Part shown: positions 13,314-26,345 of the stretch, piece by piece
Layout of the letters: each line of letters starts with the position of its first letter
How positions within the stretch are numbered: the first letter of the stretch is position 1
NCBI RefSeq assembly: GCF_954871325.1
Contig: NC_088779.1
Location: 17,300,846-17,364,845 of the forward strand
Direction: 5' to 3'
Length of the DNA: 64,000 nt
Source of the DNA: Gordionus sp. m RMFG-2023
Lineage: Eukaryota > Nematomorpha > Gordioida > Chordodea > Parachordodidae
The notes under the pieces: model-generated
What the model saw: only the letters and a program-made list of their open reading frames with translations
What the model was told of the DNA's origin: nothing
The model's database searches: none
Made by a program: the position numbers and the translations under genes

Positions 13314-15583
13314 GGGGAGACCGGGGTAAAACGATAGGCATTTTGCATATTTACCATAAAAATTTTAAACAAGAGTCAAACACAACAAATTATAGATCAA
13401 TGTGTAGCCCCATCCCTCTTCTACAAGATAAAAAAAAGTGTAGCCCTCTATCTATAATATTTTAGGAGCTATGATTAGTTATGTAAAACTACTCATTTTC
13501 GCCATTTTACCCTTAAGCACTAGGGTAAAGTGGTTAAAATAATATTTGACACATATTTATTGTTTTATTTAACAAATATTACAAATTTAAGATTTATTTA
13601 TGATTTTTATTTAAAACTAATCAATACAATAAGGACATGTAAAATAATTATCATAATTAGCACATTTAGAATGTGCTCATTCAAGGCACATTGTACATTT
13701 TAGCCATTCATCGCCCTCGCGACTATTTTTATAGTTTTTATTACAAATAACACATAAACAATTATTTTTTGATATCTTTTTTTTTCTCTGAATTAATAAT
13801 TTTTTTTTATAAGGTGTAGATGTTAATATTTCTGAATTCTTTTTTTTAGATATTTTATCCGATGAAATATTGAATAATTTTGGAATAGGTATTATAGATG
13901 AAGGATTGAATACTTTATTATAATTTTTTGAGCATGATGGTAACATATCATGATAAGGTTCATCAATATCATCTGGAACATTTTCGTTCAATAATATAGA
14001 TAAATCACTATCATTATTTTGAGTCACTGTAAGATTTTGAGTCACTGTAATATTTTCATCATTATTTTCAAATTCAATATTTGAGCTAGCATTTGAATTA
14101 TTAAAGCAGATATAATCTTGTTCTGTAAATATATTTGGGTTTAAAGGAAATATGCCACATGCTAACAACCCATTTAATATATTATTTGGTGTTACTGCCC
14201 TTGGTATTTCATTTTTTAACACTCCTGGAATATCATAAATCTGAAATTGTTGCCCACATGATTTCTCATCCATGTGTCAATAGCTCCATTATAAAACTTT
14301 TTCAATGGCCCATAAACTGCTTTGTCTAATGGTTGGAGTTTATGCGAGCAATGTGGTGGAAGTGTTAGAATAACAATCCCATTGGAGCGACAATAGTTTA
14401 TAACGGAAATTGAACAATGAGAGCTATGGTTATCTAAGATTAATAAGACATTTTTCTCATTGGATGCACTAGAATATTTTTTAAAGTTATCCAAAAAAGA
14501 TAAAAATTCTACCTCTTGCATCCAACCCGATGCGTTTCCCACACCCTTAGATCCAATAGGCCCATCACGAATAAAGTGATCTTTGTATCGTTTTCTTGGA
14601 AAAATAAAAAATGGTGGAATGCTATGGCCTATAGCATTGATGGCTAAACATATTGTAACTAACGTTCCTCTTTCTGCTATAATTTTTGCAGGAGTTTGAA
14701 CGGTGGTGAAACCACTTTTATCTGCATTTCATATATTATGTGGTTCAAAGTTATAAGAATTATATAGCTTAATTAAATTTTCAAAAAATTTATTGACATT
14801 TGTGGGATTGAAGCCATATGCTCTTGCTAGACTAGTAGCTTCAGGGGTACGAATCGAAAGTTGGGAATGTCGTTTTCTAAACCCCATAAACCAGTCCTCT
14901 CCAGCCATACCATTAGTTGTCCAGCTTTCTGGGAAAGATTTGCCATATTCTTTAGCAAGCTGATATGCAAATCCTCTTATCTTGTTTATTTATAAAATAA
15001 AACAATTTCATTTTAATAATTAACAATACCAGTTCCATAGAGTTAAAATGATATATGATTAATTAAATAAATTGAATTAATTTCATAATTTTAATAATGC
15101 TCAATTGGTAACTTTAATATTAAATATCAATATTTATTTGATTATAATAAATTAATGAATGAAAAATTTAATGTGAATAATTTTATATTTTAACCGTTTT
15201 ACCCATAACAGCTTTACCCCTAGGTGACATATATTATATATATCGTTATTGCGTGACTTCTAATATAGCTAAAGATGTCAGATAAATTTTATTTTATAGT
15301 TAATACATTAAGGAACATGTGTGCCAAATTTTGAATCCTGTGGATATGTAAATTTTACTAAAAGCAAAATATACTAGAGATTGATTTTTATATTTTTTGG
15401 GTAAAAAACAGTTTTTTGACAAAATATATAAAACCAGGTAAGTTTTTTAAAAGATGAACATAGGTAAGAAATTAGATATAAAAATACATCTTCACACCAA
15501 ATTTAAGGTCTTTATACTCAATGGTTAAAAAGTTATTCGCGTTAACATTGTTACCCCGTCAATCGCTTTACCCCGGTCTCCCC
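13314..15583 (-). mobile_element. pogo/Tigger-type DNA transposon (2.27 kb)
   Basis: The terminal inverted repeat GGGGAGACCGGGGTAAAAC (13314) pairs with GCTTTACCCCGGTCTCCCC (ends 15583), with one mismatch in the first 20 or so bases. TA dinucleotides on both sides (13312-13313 and 15584-15585) fit the TA target of the Tc1/mariner/pogo superfamily. A transposase remnant reads on the minus strand inside. A shorter copy with the same ends is at 34382-35681 and a diverged one at 41402-42290, so the family was amplified here. Confidence 0.9.
13617..14980 (-). pseudogene. pogo/Tigger-type transposase (DDE_1), broken
   Basis: On the minus strand the order is: WTTNGMAGEDWFMGFRKRH near the start; NADKSGF with the first catalytic Asp; LLILDNHSSH with the second; LQPLDKAVYGPLK with the third. 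By count 35 residues separate Asp two and Asp three. Then come IYDIPGVL and TPNNILNGLLACGIFPLN, typical of the family, and a Cys/His-rich tail (CVIC, CTMC, AHSKC, CPYC) resembling a PHD-like finger, ending at 13617. Breaks include a frame change between 14216 and 14273, and TGA where Trp is expected before NADKSG and before AHSKC; the copy at 34382 has TGG at the second site. The CENP-B-type N-terminal HTH was not found. A likely splice acceptor precedes 14980, so an upstream exon may be lost. Confidence 0.85.
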
Positions 15584-15939
15584 TATAAGCGTCTTTATAA
15601 TATATGTCTATATATGCACAAAATTAATAAAGGGGTTTTCCGATAGAAAACAATATAAGTATACGTATTTCTATTTGCTGGAATAAGCACAAATTTAAAA
15701 AAAAGACACATAATTCTTATTCATAGAAAAAGGTGCTAGTATATTTGATATAAAAGGAACGTTTTCGGTGATTTAAGAGATTTTTTAAAACTCATGTTAT
15801 ATAAAAATAAAATGATCCTATTTACCGCACCAAATCTTTTCTTTAGATATTTATATAAAAAGACCGGAAAAAATATAATGGAGCCTATCTTAGCATAAAA
15901 AATAATTATCCAGAAATGCTGTAAGTACAAACTACCTTT

Positions 15940-16320
15940 TTACTTCACCTTCATCGAATTCACCAAAGCGTTCGACAACATTAGCATAGCGCGGCTATGG
16001 AAAATATGAATATGATATCAAACCTAATATAATTTATATCTTAAAAAATCAATATGAAAACTTATAAGCTCTTTCAAAATTAATGATTATCTACCCCCCT
16101 CCCCTAATGGTAATCAAAGATACGTTGGTTGTGTAAGTAATAGAAGAAACCGGATCATACGATATTCAGCATTTAAAAACAGAGTTTTATCATATGTCGA
16201 CGATATAGTACTTAAATCGAAAAACTCAGAAGAGTCCAAAAATCTAGCACAATTAATCAAATCCTAAATTCAGAGGGTTGGTCTAGAATCTAGGTATAAA
16301 TTTAAACAAGGTAACTCGAT
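15940..16320 (+). pseudogene. LINE reverse transcriptase fragment
   Basis: In shifting plus frames I read FIEFTKAFDNISIARLW (about 15950-16000), like the FxDFxKAFDxI block of LINE reverse transcriptases. Further on is SYVDDIVLKSKNSEESKNL, with the catalytic YVDD at 16193-16204. Motif order and spacing suit an RT palm domain with an internal deletion. It is clearly dead. It may belong to the same family as the C-terminal pieces at 9420, 11190 and 58074, but no overlap proves it. Confidence 0.65.
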
Positions 16321-19300
16321 ATATTTACCAAATTAAATTTTTATTCCACTATTATTCTTATCTTACTTTATGGTAGTGGCATTTGGGAAATTATAAAACT
16401 GAAATTAGGAATACAATTCTTTAATTGTCTCAGAAAAATGGCATTTTTTATCTAATATTGTTTCTAAAGAGCGAATTTAATTCTTATCTCATTTTATAAG
16501 AAATTGCGTCAATGATTTAGTTTAAGACTCGATAACTTGGTTCTACTATTTAAAGGGAAACAATATGGTAAAACATTATTACTCCATAAAACAATCAAGC
16601 GTGATGGAGCTATATATGAACATAAAACAAGTAGCAAAAAATCGATCAAAAATGTATTTAATCTTTAAAAAAATTATTAAGGTCCGGCCGGATAACTTGG
16701 ACAAATATATTTTATAGCGTGCCAACATCCGACAGATAAATATAATTTGATTTGCTTTATTTCTTCAGGACAAGTGAAGTTTTCCTCGATACTTTTTTCC
16801 CCATTACTATTTTGAATATTTACAGATAATACGAAATACACTTTACATTTTACATCCTTGATAATGGTTTTTATTATAACACCGAAGTCGGAATCAAACA
16901 ATTAACCATTTATGTGCAATACCATTCAATAATAATATTAATGGATTTTATTAATATTTTTGAATAAAAGAATATTAATTTTTTTTATTATTCAATCGAA
17001 ATAAAGAGACTATTTGATAACCAATAGTTCGATTCGAATACGTGTTAAATTAGTTCATTGGTGTAAAAATTTGGCGGGAATGGGAGAAGGGATGGGGCTG
17101 TAATTTTTCATATATTTAAAAAAATATGATATATGTTAAATCGATTTTTTTTTATTGCAAATATGAATAAATTTATTTATATTCTATTTTATAAATAATG
17201 CCACAATATTTTTGCATTCAATCAGAGTCTTAAAATAAAAAGTTCCCTTCCAAATAGAAATTTATTTTAATAAAATATATCATACTATACCTCTAAAAAT
17301 AATTATACCACAAGAACAAAAACTATTCTTAATAAATAATAAATTGATTACTATAATTACAATTATATTAATTTCTATAAATGTTGTTATTAATAAATAG
17401 CATTAGGTATTTAATGTAGATAAAAGCTTGCTATTTAGGATATTATAATAATAAATACTAATAATTAATAGCCTATAAGTATCGCCTCTGGGGGGAATTT
17501 TTTGAGGGGTTGGATACAGTATTTATAGGGTGATTTGACTTCAGTGAATTTTCTGTCATGTAGACCATGCTTGGGTCCATTAATATTTATGAACATTATA
17601 TTTGACAAATTATTTACTCATTAATTCGCTCGATTATCTACCATGATTAAATCCATAAAAGAAAACATCTTCACGCTCGACAGTATTGTAGGATAAAGTA
17701 TTCACATAGAAATTTTTTAAATTTTTCATTAGGAATATCTTAATGATTTCATTTTTAAAATATCAGTCAGTCAATAAAACACTGACAAAAGGATACCGAA
17801 GAACCTGATAAAAAATTAAAACAATTTATTATTTCTTTCTAAGTAGATCAATTAATTATAATAACTAACAACCTACCTATTTAAAATTTTTAAATTCCCA
17901 TTTATATATTTTAAAGATCTTTTAATAATTGGACCATTTTTTTGTCTATTGTTATGTTAACGGCTCAATCCTAACAATCAAAAAATTAACTAAGGTTTAG
18001 TTAATTTTTTTCAAGATTAAGCGATCCGTTAAGTTACCTCGATCGAAGATAGGATGATAGTTTTCGCTTAAAAATTCGATTTCCATTTTTAGAGTTCGTT
18101 CAAAAATTGCAACGAATGATTTATAATCACTTCTTGCTGTTGGTGAATCTCATTCTATACTTATGTAAATAAGGCAGAGTACACATGATGAGGGTTGTAA
18201 ATTTTTTAAAGAAAATTTGATATTTAAAATATTAATAGGTTAATAATAAAATTTTTTAGAATATTTTAATAGGTCGAGAGCCCCACCGTATCCGTGGAGC
18301 AAGCACCGCTTAAATAAAATAAAAAATAAAAAAACCAGTCATCACTGTCGATTGTTATTGCATTTTCTTTTCGAACCAGTTCCGTTTTTATTAGCCTTTA
18401 TTTTAATTATAATATTTTATATTTTCAAAAAAACATTTTTCAACCCTTAATTTTTTGGCATCCATAAAAATTATTAAAATGAAAAACACCAAAATTTTTA
18501 TTTTAGTATAAAATAAAAATAAAATACTTCTATCTATTGCAATGAAGGCGCTAGTCATCTTGGTATAAAAAAATATGAAAAAAGAATAAAAAATTCCTTT
18601 TTGATTTCTTTAATATTAATAATAAAGAGAAGGAAACAAATTTAAAACTTTAAAAAATATATTAAAATTATTTGGCAGGGTGACTTAGCCCCTATTCAAG
18701 GAAGGGGAGTAAATTAATAGGGCCCCTCGCAATACACCCTTAATTAGTATATAGGATAAACCTACAATTCAATAATAATTCATGCATATTGTTATAAATT
18801 TCTCTCATTATAAGAATTTGCCAAAATTTTTATTTATTATTAATATTTTTAATGTTTAAAAGGAAAATATTCGTATTACTATCATTTTTATTTTAATTTA
18901 CTGCAAAATAAATATGAACATTGTAATAAAAATTAACATAGTTAAAAATGAAACCTCAAATTATTACCATAAAATATTACTAGTTAAAACACTTCCCACC
19001 CGTGGTTACTTGTGCTGTAGAATCAATTAAAATATAATTGGCAATAAAACTAGATTTTATAAATATTATATTATAGGATATAAGTATAAAAAAAATAATC
19101 TTAATATCTCTATTGGTTATTTTAGATCTTAAATTAAAAACAAGCTTATTTTTCAATTGTTTGGATTATTTTTATTTCCCAAATGAATACATTTTTTACA
19201 TTGGGCATGTGGGAGGCATTTGTAGATCTAACACTTCTGAATATATTTCTGCATATCCTCTCACTACAATAATTTAGAACCCGTTTTATATAATTTATAT

Positions 19301-19530
19301 GAAATTTAAAAGTAGATTTTACTTAATACAAACATTTGATGAATTAAAGGTGGATTGGATAAATTTGGCCATCTGATATTGGAAATCTAAGTTAACAATA
19401 TAAGATAAGAGTCTGAAGTGCACTTGGTAAATTTTTATTATCAAAATCGAATATTATTAATCTTAAGAATTTATTAAATGAAACTTGCATTTCTAGAAAA
19501 TTTGGCTGTATGTGAGTGGGGGGGGGGGTC
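16321..19530. other. AT-rich spacer with one doubtful open frame
   Basis: No gene is supported. The only stretch with a coding flavour is minus 16901-16677 (74 codons, including FTCPEEIKQIKLYLSVGCW); it lacks a recognised domain and could be an exon, a decayed repeat or chance. The remainder is low-complexity. Confidence 0.35.
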
Positions 19531-19950
19531 TGTTAGCTCAGGCTCACATTGCGAGTTAGCAAATTCAATTATTAATAAAATCCTAGCTAATTTTAGATAT
19601 TGTTACATATTCGCTTAATTTGTTGTAATTCATTGTATATTTAAATATTTCTTAAATATTTCGCTTATTCAATTTGTTGTAATTGTATATTTAAATATGT
19701 TAATATATCTTTTTATTCAGTGAAATTAACATGTATATAAATACATCTCAAGGCGATTAAATATATATATATTGATATATATTTTCATTTTCGAACACCA
19801 CTTGTTTTTTTTTGTATAACCATATTCATCACATCAACGTCAATATTATAATAATATAATCAATAAAGACTATTGAATTTAATAAAGTGTCTTTTTTCTG
19901 TCTAATTTTTATCCTGTGCGACCATCCTAATAACCGTTCTAGATTAAATC
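19531..19950 (+). mobile_element. Possible solo LTR (fossil)
   Basis: It begins TGTTAGCTCAGG, has a TATA-like TGTATATAAATAC near 19731, and AATAAA signals near 19862 and 19880 followed by a T-rich stretch, as expected for the U3-R-U5 order of an LTR. An internal near-duplication of about 60 bp lies at 19610-19700. No second LTR, primer site or coding was found, and the right border is uncertain. If real it is a solo remnant. Confidence 0.35.
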
Positions 19951-22014
19951 CTCAAGCCTGATGTTTCTCTTTCATTAGATATGTCAAAAATTTAATATTT
20001 AATATATAAATTGTAGAAAAAAAAATATTTCAAAAAAAAGTGATTATTGATAATGAAAATAAAATAGCGGAGGCCTAAGCTAGACGCATGTTAAACAAAG
20101 CGAAATATCGAGGCTTAGGCAACCTTTTTCTGGCTAAAATATTGAGTTAGCCGCTTTTGAAAATTGGCTCAAATAGAGCCGTTTAAGAAGTCTTTGTATA
20201 AGCCCGCCTTTTAAATATATTCCAATGTAACTAAATGTGATAACTGCCTAATTTTCAAAAATCATAAGCTCTAATAATTAATGATCTCAACTCGTAGATT
20301 AAAAATACTCTAGTCTTACAATTTGAAATGAACACTAATAAATATGAAAAGAGAATTTCCGCCAAGCATGGCGTCTATGACTTCTCACATCTCTGAGATC
20401 CTACTATAATATCTATGCACATTCCTAGGAGATTGCTTGCTAGGGATTATAGATCAATAAATAGTGTTGCAAAATTGGCTCTAACTTAAGGCATGTCCCG
20501 AAAGAAATATGTAGGGGTACGAGTTTAAAAAATAGGTTTCTTTCAAAGTTCAGATAAATTTTGGTTAAAACTTCAAGATATAGGTGATAGGTTAGGCCAA
20601 GAACTCTTTATTTTTCTATTTTGCAACATTACTAATAAAACAATGTACAAAAGAAATAAAAAAATAAGTTGGTTTATGAAAAATATTAAATATATATACT
20701 AAGGAATAATAAAATATTTCATATCTTGAACTTTATAACATTGTTTTACTTATAAGCTTGGAGAGAACTTTTAGGCTAGAGCCCACCAGCAGCCTTAGCT
20801 CCAGGACAGACCGAGGCTTGAAATTTTTAAAAGGCTTATAGGGAAATCTCAAAATATTTTATTATTCTATTTTATGCATTAAATTTAAATACGCAAAAAC
20901 TTAGATATTAATTATATTTATAAGTTTAGGGATTTTAGGAATTTTAGGGATCGACTTAGAAAAGAATTAAAGATATTTATTTAAGTTGTGGTAAAATAAT
21001 AATCTCTATAAAAATTTATCAGTATATAATATATATCTTTCGGTAAAGGTTAATTGTATATAAAAAACATCTGAGTATTATTTCAATAAGAAAATAAAAT
21101 AACTTTCACAATTATCGATACTTTAAATGGTATCACGTCAATTCGGCCAGGAAAATTCGGCGCATAAAATTCGGAGCGGCGTCAATTATATAATACTTAG
21201 TATTAAAAAATATGGATGATTAAATAGAAATCATTTTGAATGTTGTTCCTATTAATTATTTTTAGAAAGGTTTGGACCTCTATCTCGAATCTTACATATT
21301 ATTTTGGCTAGAATTTAAATCGGCCGTTTTTAAAAATAGACCCAGCTACAAAAAAAATCAAATTAAAACTGACTCTTAGATTTATTAAAAATCCATAAAT
21401 TCTATTAATCCTTTTTAAAAAAATATTATGCTTAGGCTAATTTTTTTCTATTATATAAATCAAAAATGAATTAACGCACAATTTTTTAATTTATTTATAT
21501 AGAATATATAAATACACTACTATACAAAACATGCCATTAAAAAAAACATTTAATTCGTAAATTAAAATTATATGCGATCCCCCTTAAATGATCATTAATC
21601 GGGCGATTTACATAGTCAGATACAATTAATATAATATTTTCAGCCATATCCTGATACCTCTTTCTTGATCTCGGGGGTTGCGTACCAGAAATATATTTTA
21701 AAATTTTTGCTTCGGGTTAACGATTATTCTAACCGTAGAGCATCAAACCTTGGTGGTTGTCTTTCTCCAATACGAAGAATTTTCCCAATCCAATTCGCTT
21801 CATAATATGTTATAAGATTATATAAGACCCTTTCATTATCTTGATAGAATGGTAATATTATTAAAAAAAGACCATAAAAATATAAGAATATAAATAATAT
21901 TACTACATGCATCGAATAAATTTTTAAAAAATGTATGATACATGGGGAAAAGGATGAAATAACAAAAATTAATATGCCAGCAAAGCTTTTCGCCAATAGT
22001 TTTTCGCCTAAGAG
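19951..22014. other. Spacer, no gene seen
   Basis: Two short stretches are richer in GC (20065-20200 and 20755-20830, with repeated GAGGCTTAGG / GCCTAAGC motifs) and may be ends of a decayed element. The open frames at 21724-22039 overlap on one strand and have no recognised domain. Confidence 0.35.
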
Positions 22015-22200
22015 CACCAATAAGCGCTAAGAAAGCCAATAAGCCGCAAAGAATGCTAATTTATCCCAATGAGTACTAATAAGCGTCAATGACTAATAAT
22101 CCAATGAATATTAATAAGTCGCAATGAGTAATAATAAGTGCCAATGAGTGTTAATAAGCGCCAATACTAATAAGCACCAATGAACGTGTTAAGCGTCAAC
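22015..22200. repeat. Degenerate tandem repeat (about 20 bp unit)
   Basis: About eight diverged copies of a unit near AATAAGCGCCAATGAGTACT lie in a row. It ends about 200 bp before the MULE at 22407. No coding. Confidence 0.7.
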
Positions 22201-22406
22201 TTTTTATTATGTAGGTTTGGTATAGTTCTTAAATAATTAATGATCAAACCAAAATTTTTAGGATTATGATTCCTCGTTTAGAAAATGAAGTATAAACAAA
22301 AAAATCCAACTATTCAAACAAGTATACCAAATTACAGAGTTAGAATCACAAAAAGAATATTATTTTATTTAGTAAATGGCAACAAATGATTTAAATGACA
22401 AATGAG

Positions 22407-24050
22407 GGTTCCACGTCTTTATAGAGAAACCATTATAGAGAATGTATTTTATAGAGAAACATTTATAGAGAAAATAATTATATTTATAGAGAATTATTTT
22501 ATAGAGAATGTAGTTTATAGAGAATGTTTTATAGAGAATGTTTTATAGAGAATGTTTTATAGAGAATGTTTTATAGAGAATGTTTTATAAAGAATGTTTT
22601 ATAGAGAATGTTTTATAGAGAATGTTTTATAGAGAATGTTTTATAGAGAATGTTTTATAGAGAATGTTTTATAGAGAATGTTTTATAGAGAATGTTTTAT
22701 AGAGAATGTTTTATAGAGAATGTTTTATAGAGAATGTTTTATAGAGAATGTTTTATAGAGAATGTTTTATAGAGAATGTTTTATAGAGAATGTTTTATAG
22801 AGAATGTTTTATAGAGAATGTTTTATAGAGAATGTTTTATAGAGAATGTTTTATAGAGAATGTTTTATAGAGAATGTTTTATAGAGAATGTTTTATAGAG
22901 AATGTTTTATAGAGAATGTTTTATAGAGAATGTTTTATAGAGAATGTTTTATAGAGAATGTTTTATAGAGAATGTTTTATAGAGAATGTTTTATAGAGAA
23001 TGTTTTATAGAGAATGTTTTATAGAGAATGTTTTATAGAGAATGTTTTATAGAGAATGTTTTATAGAGAATGTTTTATAGAGAATGTTTTATAGAGAATG
23101 TTTTATAGAGAATGTTTTATAGAGAATGTTTTATAGAGAATGTTTTATAGAGAATGTTTTATAGAGAATGTTTTATAGAGAATGTTTTATAGAGAATGTT
23201 TTATAGAGAATGTTTTATAGAGAATGTTTTATAGAGAATGTTTTATAGAGAATGTTTTATAGAGAATGTTTTATAGAGAATGTTTTATAGAGAATGTTTT
23301 ATAGAGAATGTTTTATAGAGAATGTTTTATAGAGAATGTTTTATAGAGAATGTTTTATAGAGAATGTTTTATAGAGAATGTTTTATAGAGAATGTTTTAT
23401 ATAGAGAATAATTTTTATAGAGAATTAATTTATAGAGAATGATTTTATAGAGAATGTCGTTTATAGAGGATGGTTTTATAGAGAATGTAATTTATAGAGA
23501 ATGATTTTAAAGAGAATTATTTTATAGAGAACGTCCTTTATAGAGAATGACTTTAAAGAGAATGATTTTATAGAGAATGTTGTTTATAGAGAATGATTTT
23601 AAAGAGAATTACATTTATAGATAATTATTTTGTAGAGAATTATATTGTAGAGAATTACATTGTAGAGAATTATATTGTAGAGAATTACATTGTAGAGAAT
23701 TATTTTGTAGATCTTGATTTTATAGAGAAATATTATATATGGGACAATTATAGAGTTCAAAAAATTTATGCGGGATTTGAAAGAAACACCCCCCCCCCCC
23801 CTCCCCCAACAAAAAAGTTTGAATAAATAATTAGCCATAATGATACGAAGAAATTTGAATATTAATGATAATTATTCTTGCTTATAACCAGATCTATAGA
23901 CCGACTACCAATAATAAAAGGACACTTAACCATTCAAACAATGTTAAACAGGACTTTTACCATAGGGTAAGGGGTTATAATTCAAGTTTGACATTGAAAT
24001 TAAAAGGGGTAGTTTGTATTTGGAATTCTGTTTTTCTAATTTTGATGTTG
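22407..24050 (+). repeat. Left inverted arm of MULE
   Basis: This arm pairs as inverted repeat with 27830-28602. Outward to inward: terminal GGTTCCACGTC; diverse TATAGAGAA units; the 14-bp array (22514-23400); mixed units; a TGTAGAGAATTA stretch; a poly-C/T tract (23789-23805); and a 200-bp unique part with CAGATCTATAG and a TTTTACCATAGGG motif. Left is 1.64 kb and right 0.77 kb; the array accounts for the difference. Confidence 0.85.
22514..23400 (+). repeat. 14-bp tandem array, about 63 copies
   Basis: The unit TTTTATAGAGAATG is repeated almost without change over about 885 bp; I saw one variant (TTTTATAAAGAATG near 22583). The corresponding place in the right arm (near 28450-28480) holds only one or two copies, so the array grew on one side after the arms formed. 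The near-perfect uniformity points to recent expansion, though an assembly effect cannot be excluded from sequence alone. Confidence 0.95.
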
Positions 24051-24058
24051 TATAGGAA

Positions 24059-24732
24059 ATGAGGGAAGTGGGTGGATGTTTCTTCCATATGTCTCAATGC
24101 ATATGGCGCCCCGTTCAAAAAAATGTAATAATTTGTATGTCATATATGACAGAGCTTAATTTTGCTTTGCAAATTAAGATGTTATCACTGGCATATGTGC
24201 CAGTGGACGACATAATCCACGGATTCGAGGTGCTAGTTGGTTCCGAATTCTATCAAGAAAGGCGGGATATTCTCCAACCTTTGATAGAATACTTCGAGGA
24301 GACATGTATAGGCAAAATGATAGCAATGGATAGGAGATCAACATTGTTTAGTATTTCATTATGGAATTGCCATGATTCCGCTCTGATGCGAGCTCCAAAT
24401 ACCAACAATGCAGTAGAAGGTTGGCACCGAAGTTTTTCTTCCCATATAAGTTCCCATCATCCAACCATTTGGAAATTTATCAAAAGTATGAAATATATAT
24501 TATATTTTAAAATTTTAAAAATCTTATTTAATTTTTAGCTCTCAAAGATGAAGATGATAGCCTTAATTGCTATAAATTGGAGCAATATTCTTTGGGACTA
24601 TTGACTCCACTCTCAAAAAAACAAAATCGGGAAAGAGCTCAACGGGTGCATAGAATAGTCGAAGATTACTATTCAAGGCTCATGTTAGATTACCTAAGGG
24701 CATTGTCCCACAATATTAATTTAAATGTTTAA
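24059..24732 (+). CDS. MULE transposase, C-terminal half (two exons)
   Basis: Exon one (about 24059-24485) reads GCFFHMSQCIWR, then LAYVPVDDIIHGFEVL, then LIEYFEETCIGK, then the family signature NTNNAVEGWHRSF and HPTIWKFIK. Exon two (24539-24732, stop 24730-24732) continues LKDEDDSLNCYKLEQ and ERAQRVHRIVEDYY. A 53-bp intron (24486-24538, GT-AG, phase 1) joins them in frame. These are the helical regions after the catalytic core in animal MULE transposases. The upstream DDE part is absent: a possible acceptor AG sits just before 24057, but 23815-24050 belongs to the terminal arm. This copy should need a complete transposase from elsewhere. The remaining frame is intact, so loss of the core looks recent. 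Confidence 0.8.
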
Positions 24733-24894
24733 TTATATTTTTAATATTTTAAAATTATATTATTAAATTTATATTTATATTTATATACAATGTATATATG
24801 CATTTGTTATGAATAATAATTATATATTTTGGATTATGGAACTATTTTGAATTAATTTTATTTGATCGAAAAAATTTGAAAATTTGAATAAAGA

Positions 24895-26345
24895 ATTAAT
24901 GCAATAAATAAGTTACTAAGATTATTACTAACTTAGTAATTATTTATTTTTGTGAATACCTTAATTTATCTTATCTTATTGCTTTCCAAGTGATGGTGTA
25001 GGACACTGCTTTTTTCAAAATTTTTCTTAAGCCTACTTTGATATTTTTCTTTTCTAAATTTATTTGATATTTCGCATCAAATATATATAATGATAAAATA
25101 TCTACATTGTAATTAAAAAAAATCTCAAAGCCTCTTATTGAGTAGATTTTCCAGATTAATATCCTTCTCTTATTGAGTAAATTTTCCAATTAAATATCCT
25201 TAAATATATTTTTAATAAATTATATTAGATTAAATCTGGTTTAATAAGTGCCAAAAAAAAAGAATTAGACGGTAAATGGTCATATTTAAGAAAATTTATT
25301 TTTAAAATACTTAATTCATTTTCTATAAAATCATTCTCTATAAAATTCTTCAATATAAAATTATTCTCTATAAAATCCTTCTCTATAAAATAATTCGGGT
25401 ATCCCGTCTTTACAGAGAATCTTTTATAGAGAATGCAAATATAGAGAAACCTTTATAGAGAAAACAATTGTAGAGAATGTCGTTTATAAATAATATCGTT
25501 TATAGAGAATGATTTTATAGAGAATTTATTTTGTAAACTTTTAAAGAGAAAACAATTATGGAGAATGTCGTTTATAGAGAATTTCATTTATAGAGAATGA
25601 TTTTGTAGAGAATCTCGTTTATAGAGAATGATTTTGTAGAGAATCTCGTTTATAGAGAATGATTTTATAGAGAATTTATTTTTTAGAGAAACTTTTAAAG
25701 AGAAAACAATTATAGAGAATGTCGTTTATAGAGAATCTCATTTACAGAGAATGATTTTATAGAGAATCTCTTTTATAGAGAATGATTTTATAGAGAATAT
25801 TTTTGCAGAGAATTGTTTTACAGAGAATTGTTTTACAGAGAATTGTTTTAGTGCGAATTATTTTATAGGGAAGGATTAATAATTTTATATTGAAGAATTT
25901 TACAGAGAATGATTTTATAGAAAATGAATTATTTTAGAAATAAATTTTCTCAAATATGACCATTTACCGTCTAATTCTTTTTTTTTGGCACTTATTAAAC
26001 CAGATTTAATCTAATATAATTTATTAAAAATATATTTCAGGATATTTATTTGGAAAATCTACTCAATAAGAGGCTAAGGATATTTAATCTGGAAAATCTA
26101 CTCAATAAGAGGCTTTGAGATTTTTTTTAATTACAATGTAGAATATTTTATTATTATATATATTTGATGCGAAATATCAAATACATTTAGAAAAGGAAAA
26201 CATCAAAGTAGGCTTAAGAAAAATTTCCAAAAAAGCAATGTCCTACACCATCACTTGGAAAGCAATAAGATAAGTTGGAAAAATTAAGTTATTCACAAAA
26301 ATAAATAATTACTAAGTTAGTAATAATCTTAATAACTTCTAGTAG
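24895..26345. repeat. Large palindrome inside the MULE
   Basis: 24895-25396 is repeated inverted at about 25852-26345. Landmarks seen on both sides are GTAGGACACTGCTTTTTT-like, GATGCGAAATATCAAA, ACTCAATAAGAGG (tandemly doubled) and a GACGGTAAATGG motif. Arms are about 440-500 bp. The loop (25398-25851) is an inverted copy of the MULE right-terminal block at 28612-28981. The form is that of a fold-back element caught in or formed by the MULE. Confidence 0.8.
25398..25851 (+). repeat. Internal copy of the MULE terminal block
   Basis: It starts GGTATCCCGTCTTTACAGAG, runs through TATAGAGAATG-like units and ends GTTTTAGTG. It matches, inverted, the block 28612-28981 that forms the right end of the composite. 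AATAATTCG precedes it (25389-25397) and the reverse complement CGAATTATT follows (about 25852-25860); the same AATAATTCG sits between the right arm and the terminal block at 28603-28611. Confidence 0.75.

Noticed and set aside
13617-14980. Two in-frame TGA codons at conserved Trp positions in the pogo transposase, hinting at a TGA=Trp code
   Set aside because: The sister copy at 34382 has TGG at one of these sites, and host exons and other elements use TGG for Trp. Plain G-to-A decay explains it.
16677-16901. A host gene at minus 16901-16677
   Set aside because: No domain, no splice partners and only 74 codons; kept as a remark only.
21724-22039. Membrane protein genes on the minus strand
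   Set aside because: Two overlapping frames of hydrophobic residues are what AT-rich DNA gives by chance.
22514-23400. CRISPR-like array
   Set aside because: Units are contiguous 14-mers without spacers, in a eukaryotic transposon arm.
23593-23838. Overlapping open frames on both strands rich in repeated NYIVE or ILYNV residues
   Set aside because: They are translations of the TGTAGAGAATTA tandem units in the MULE arm, not genes.
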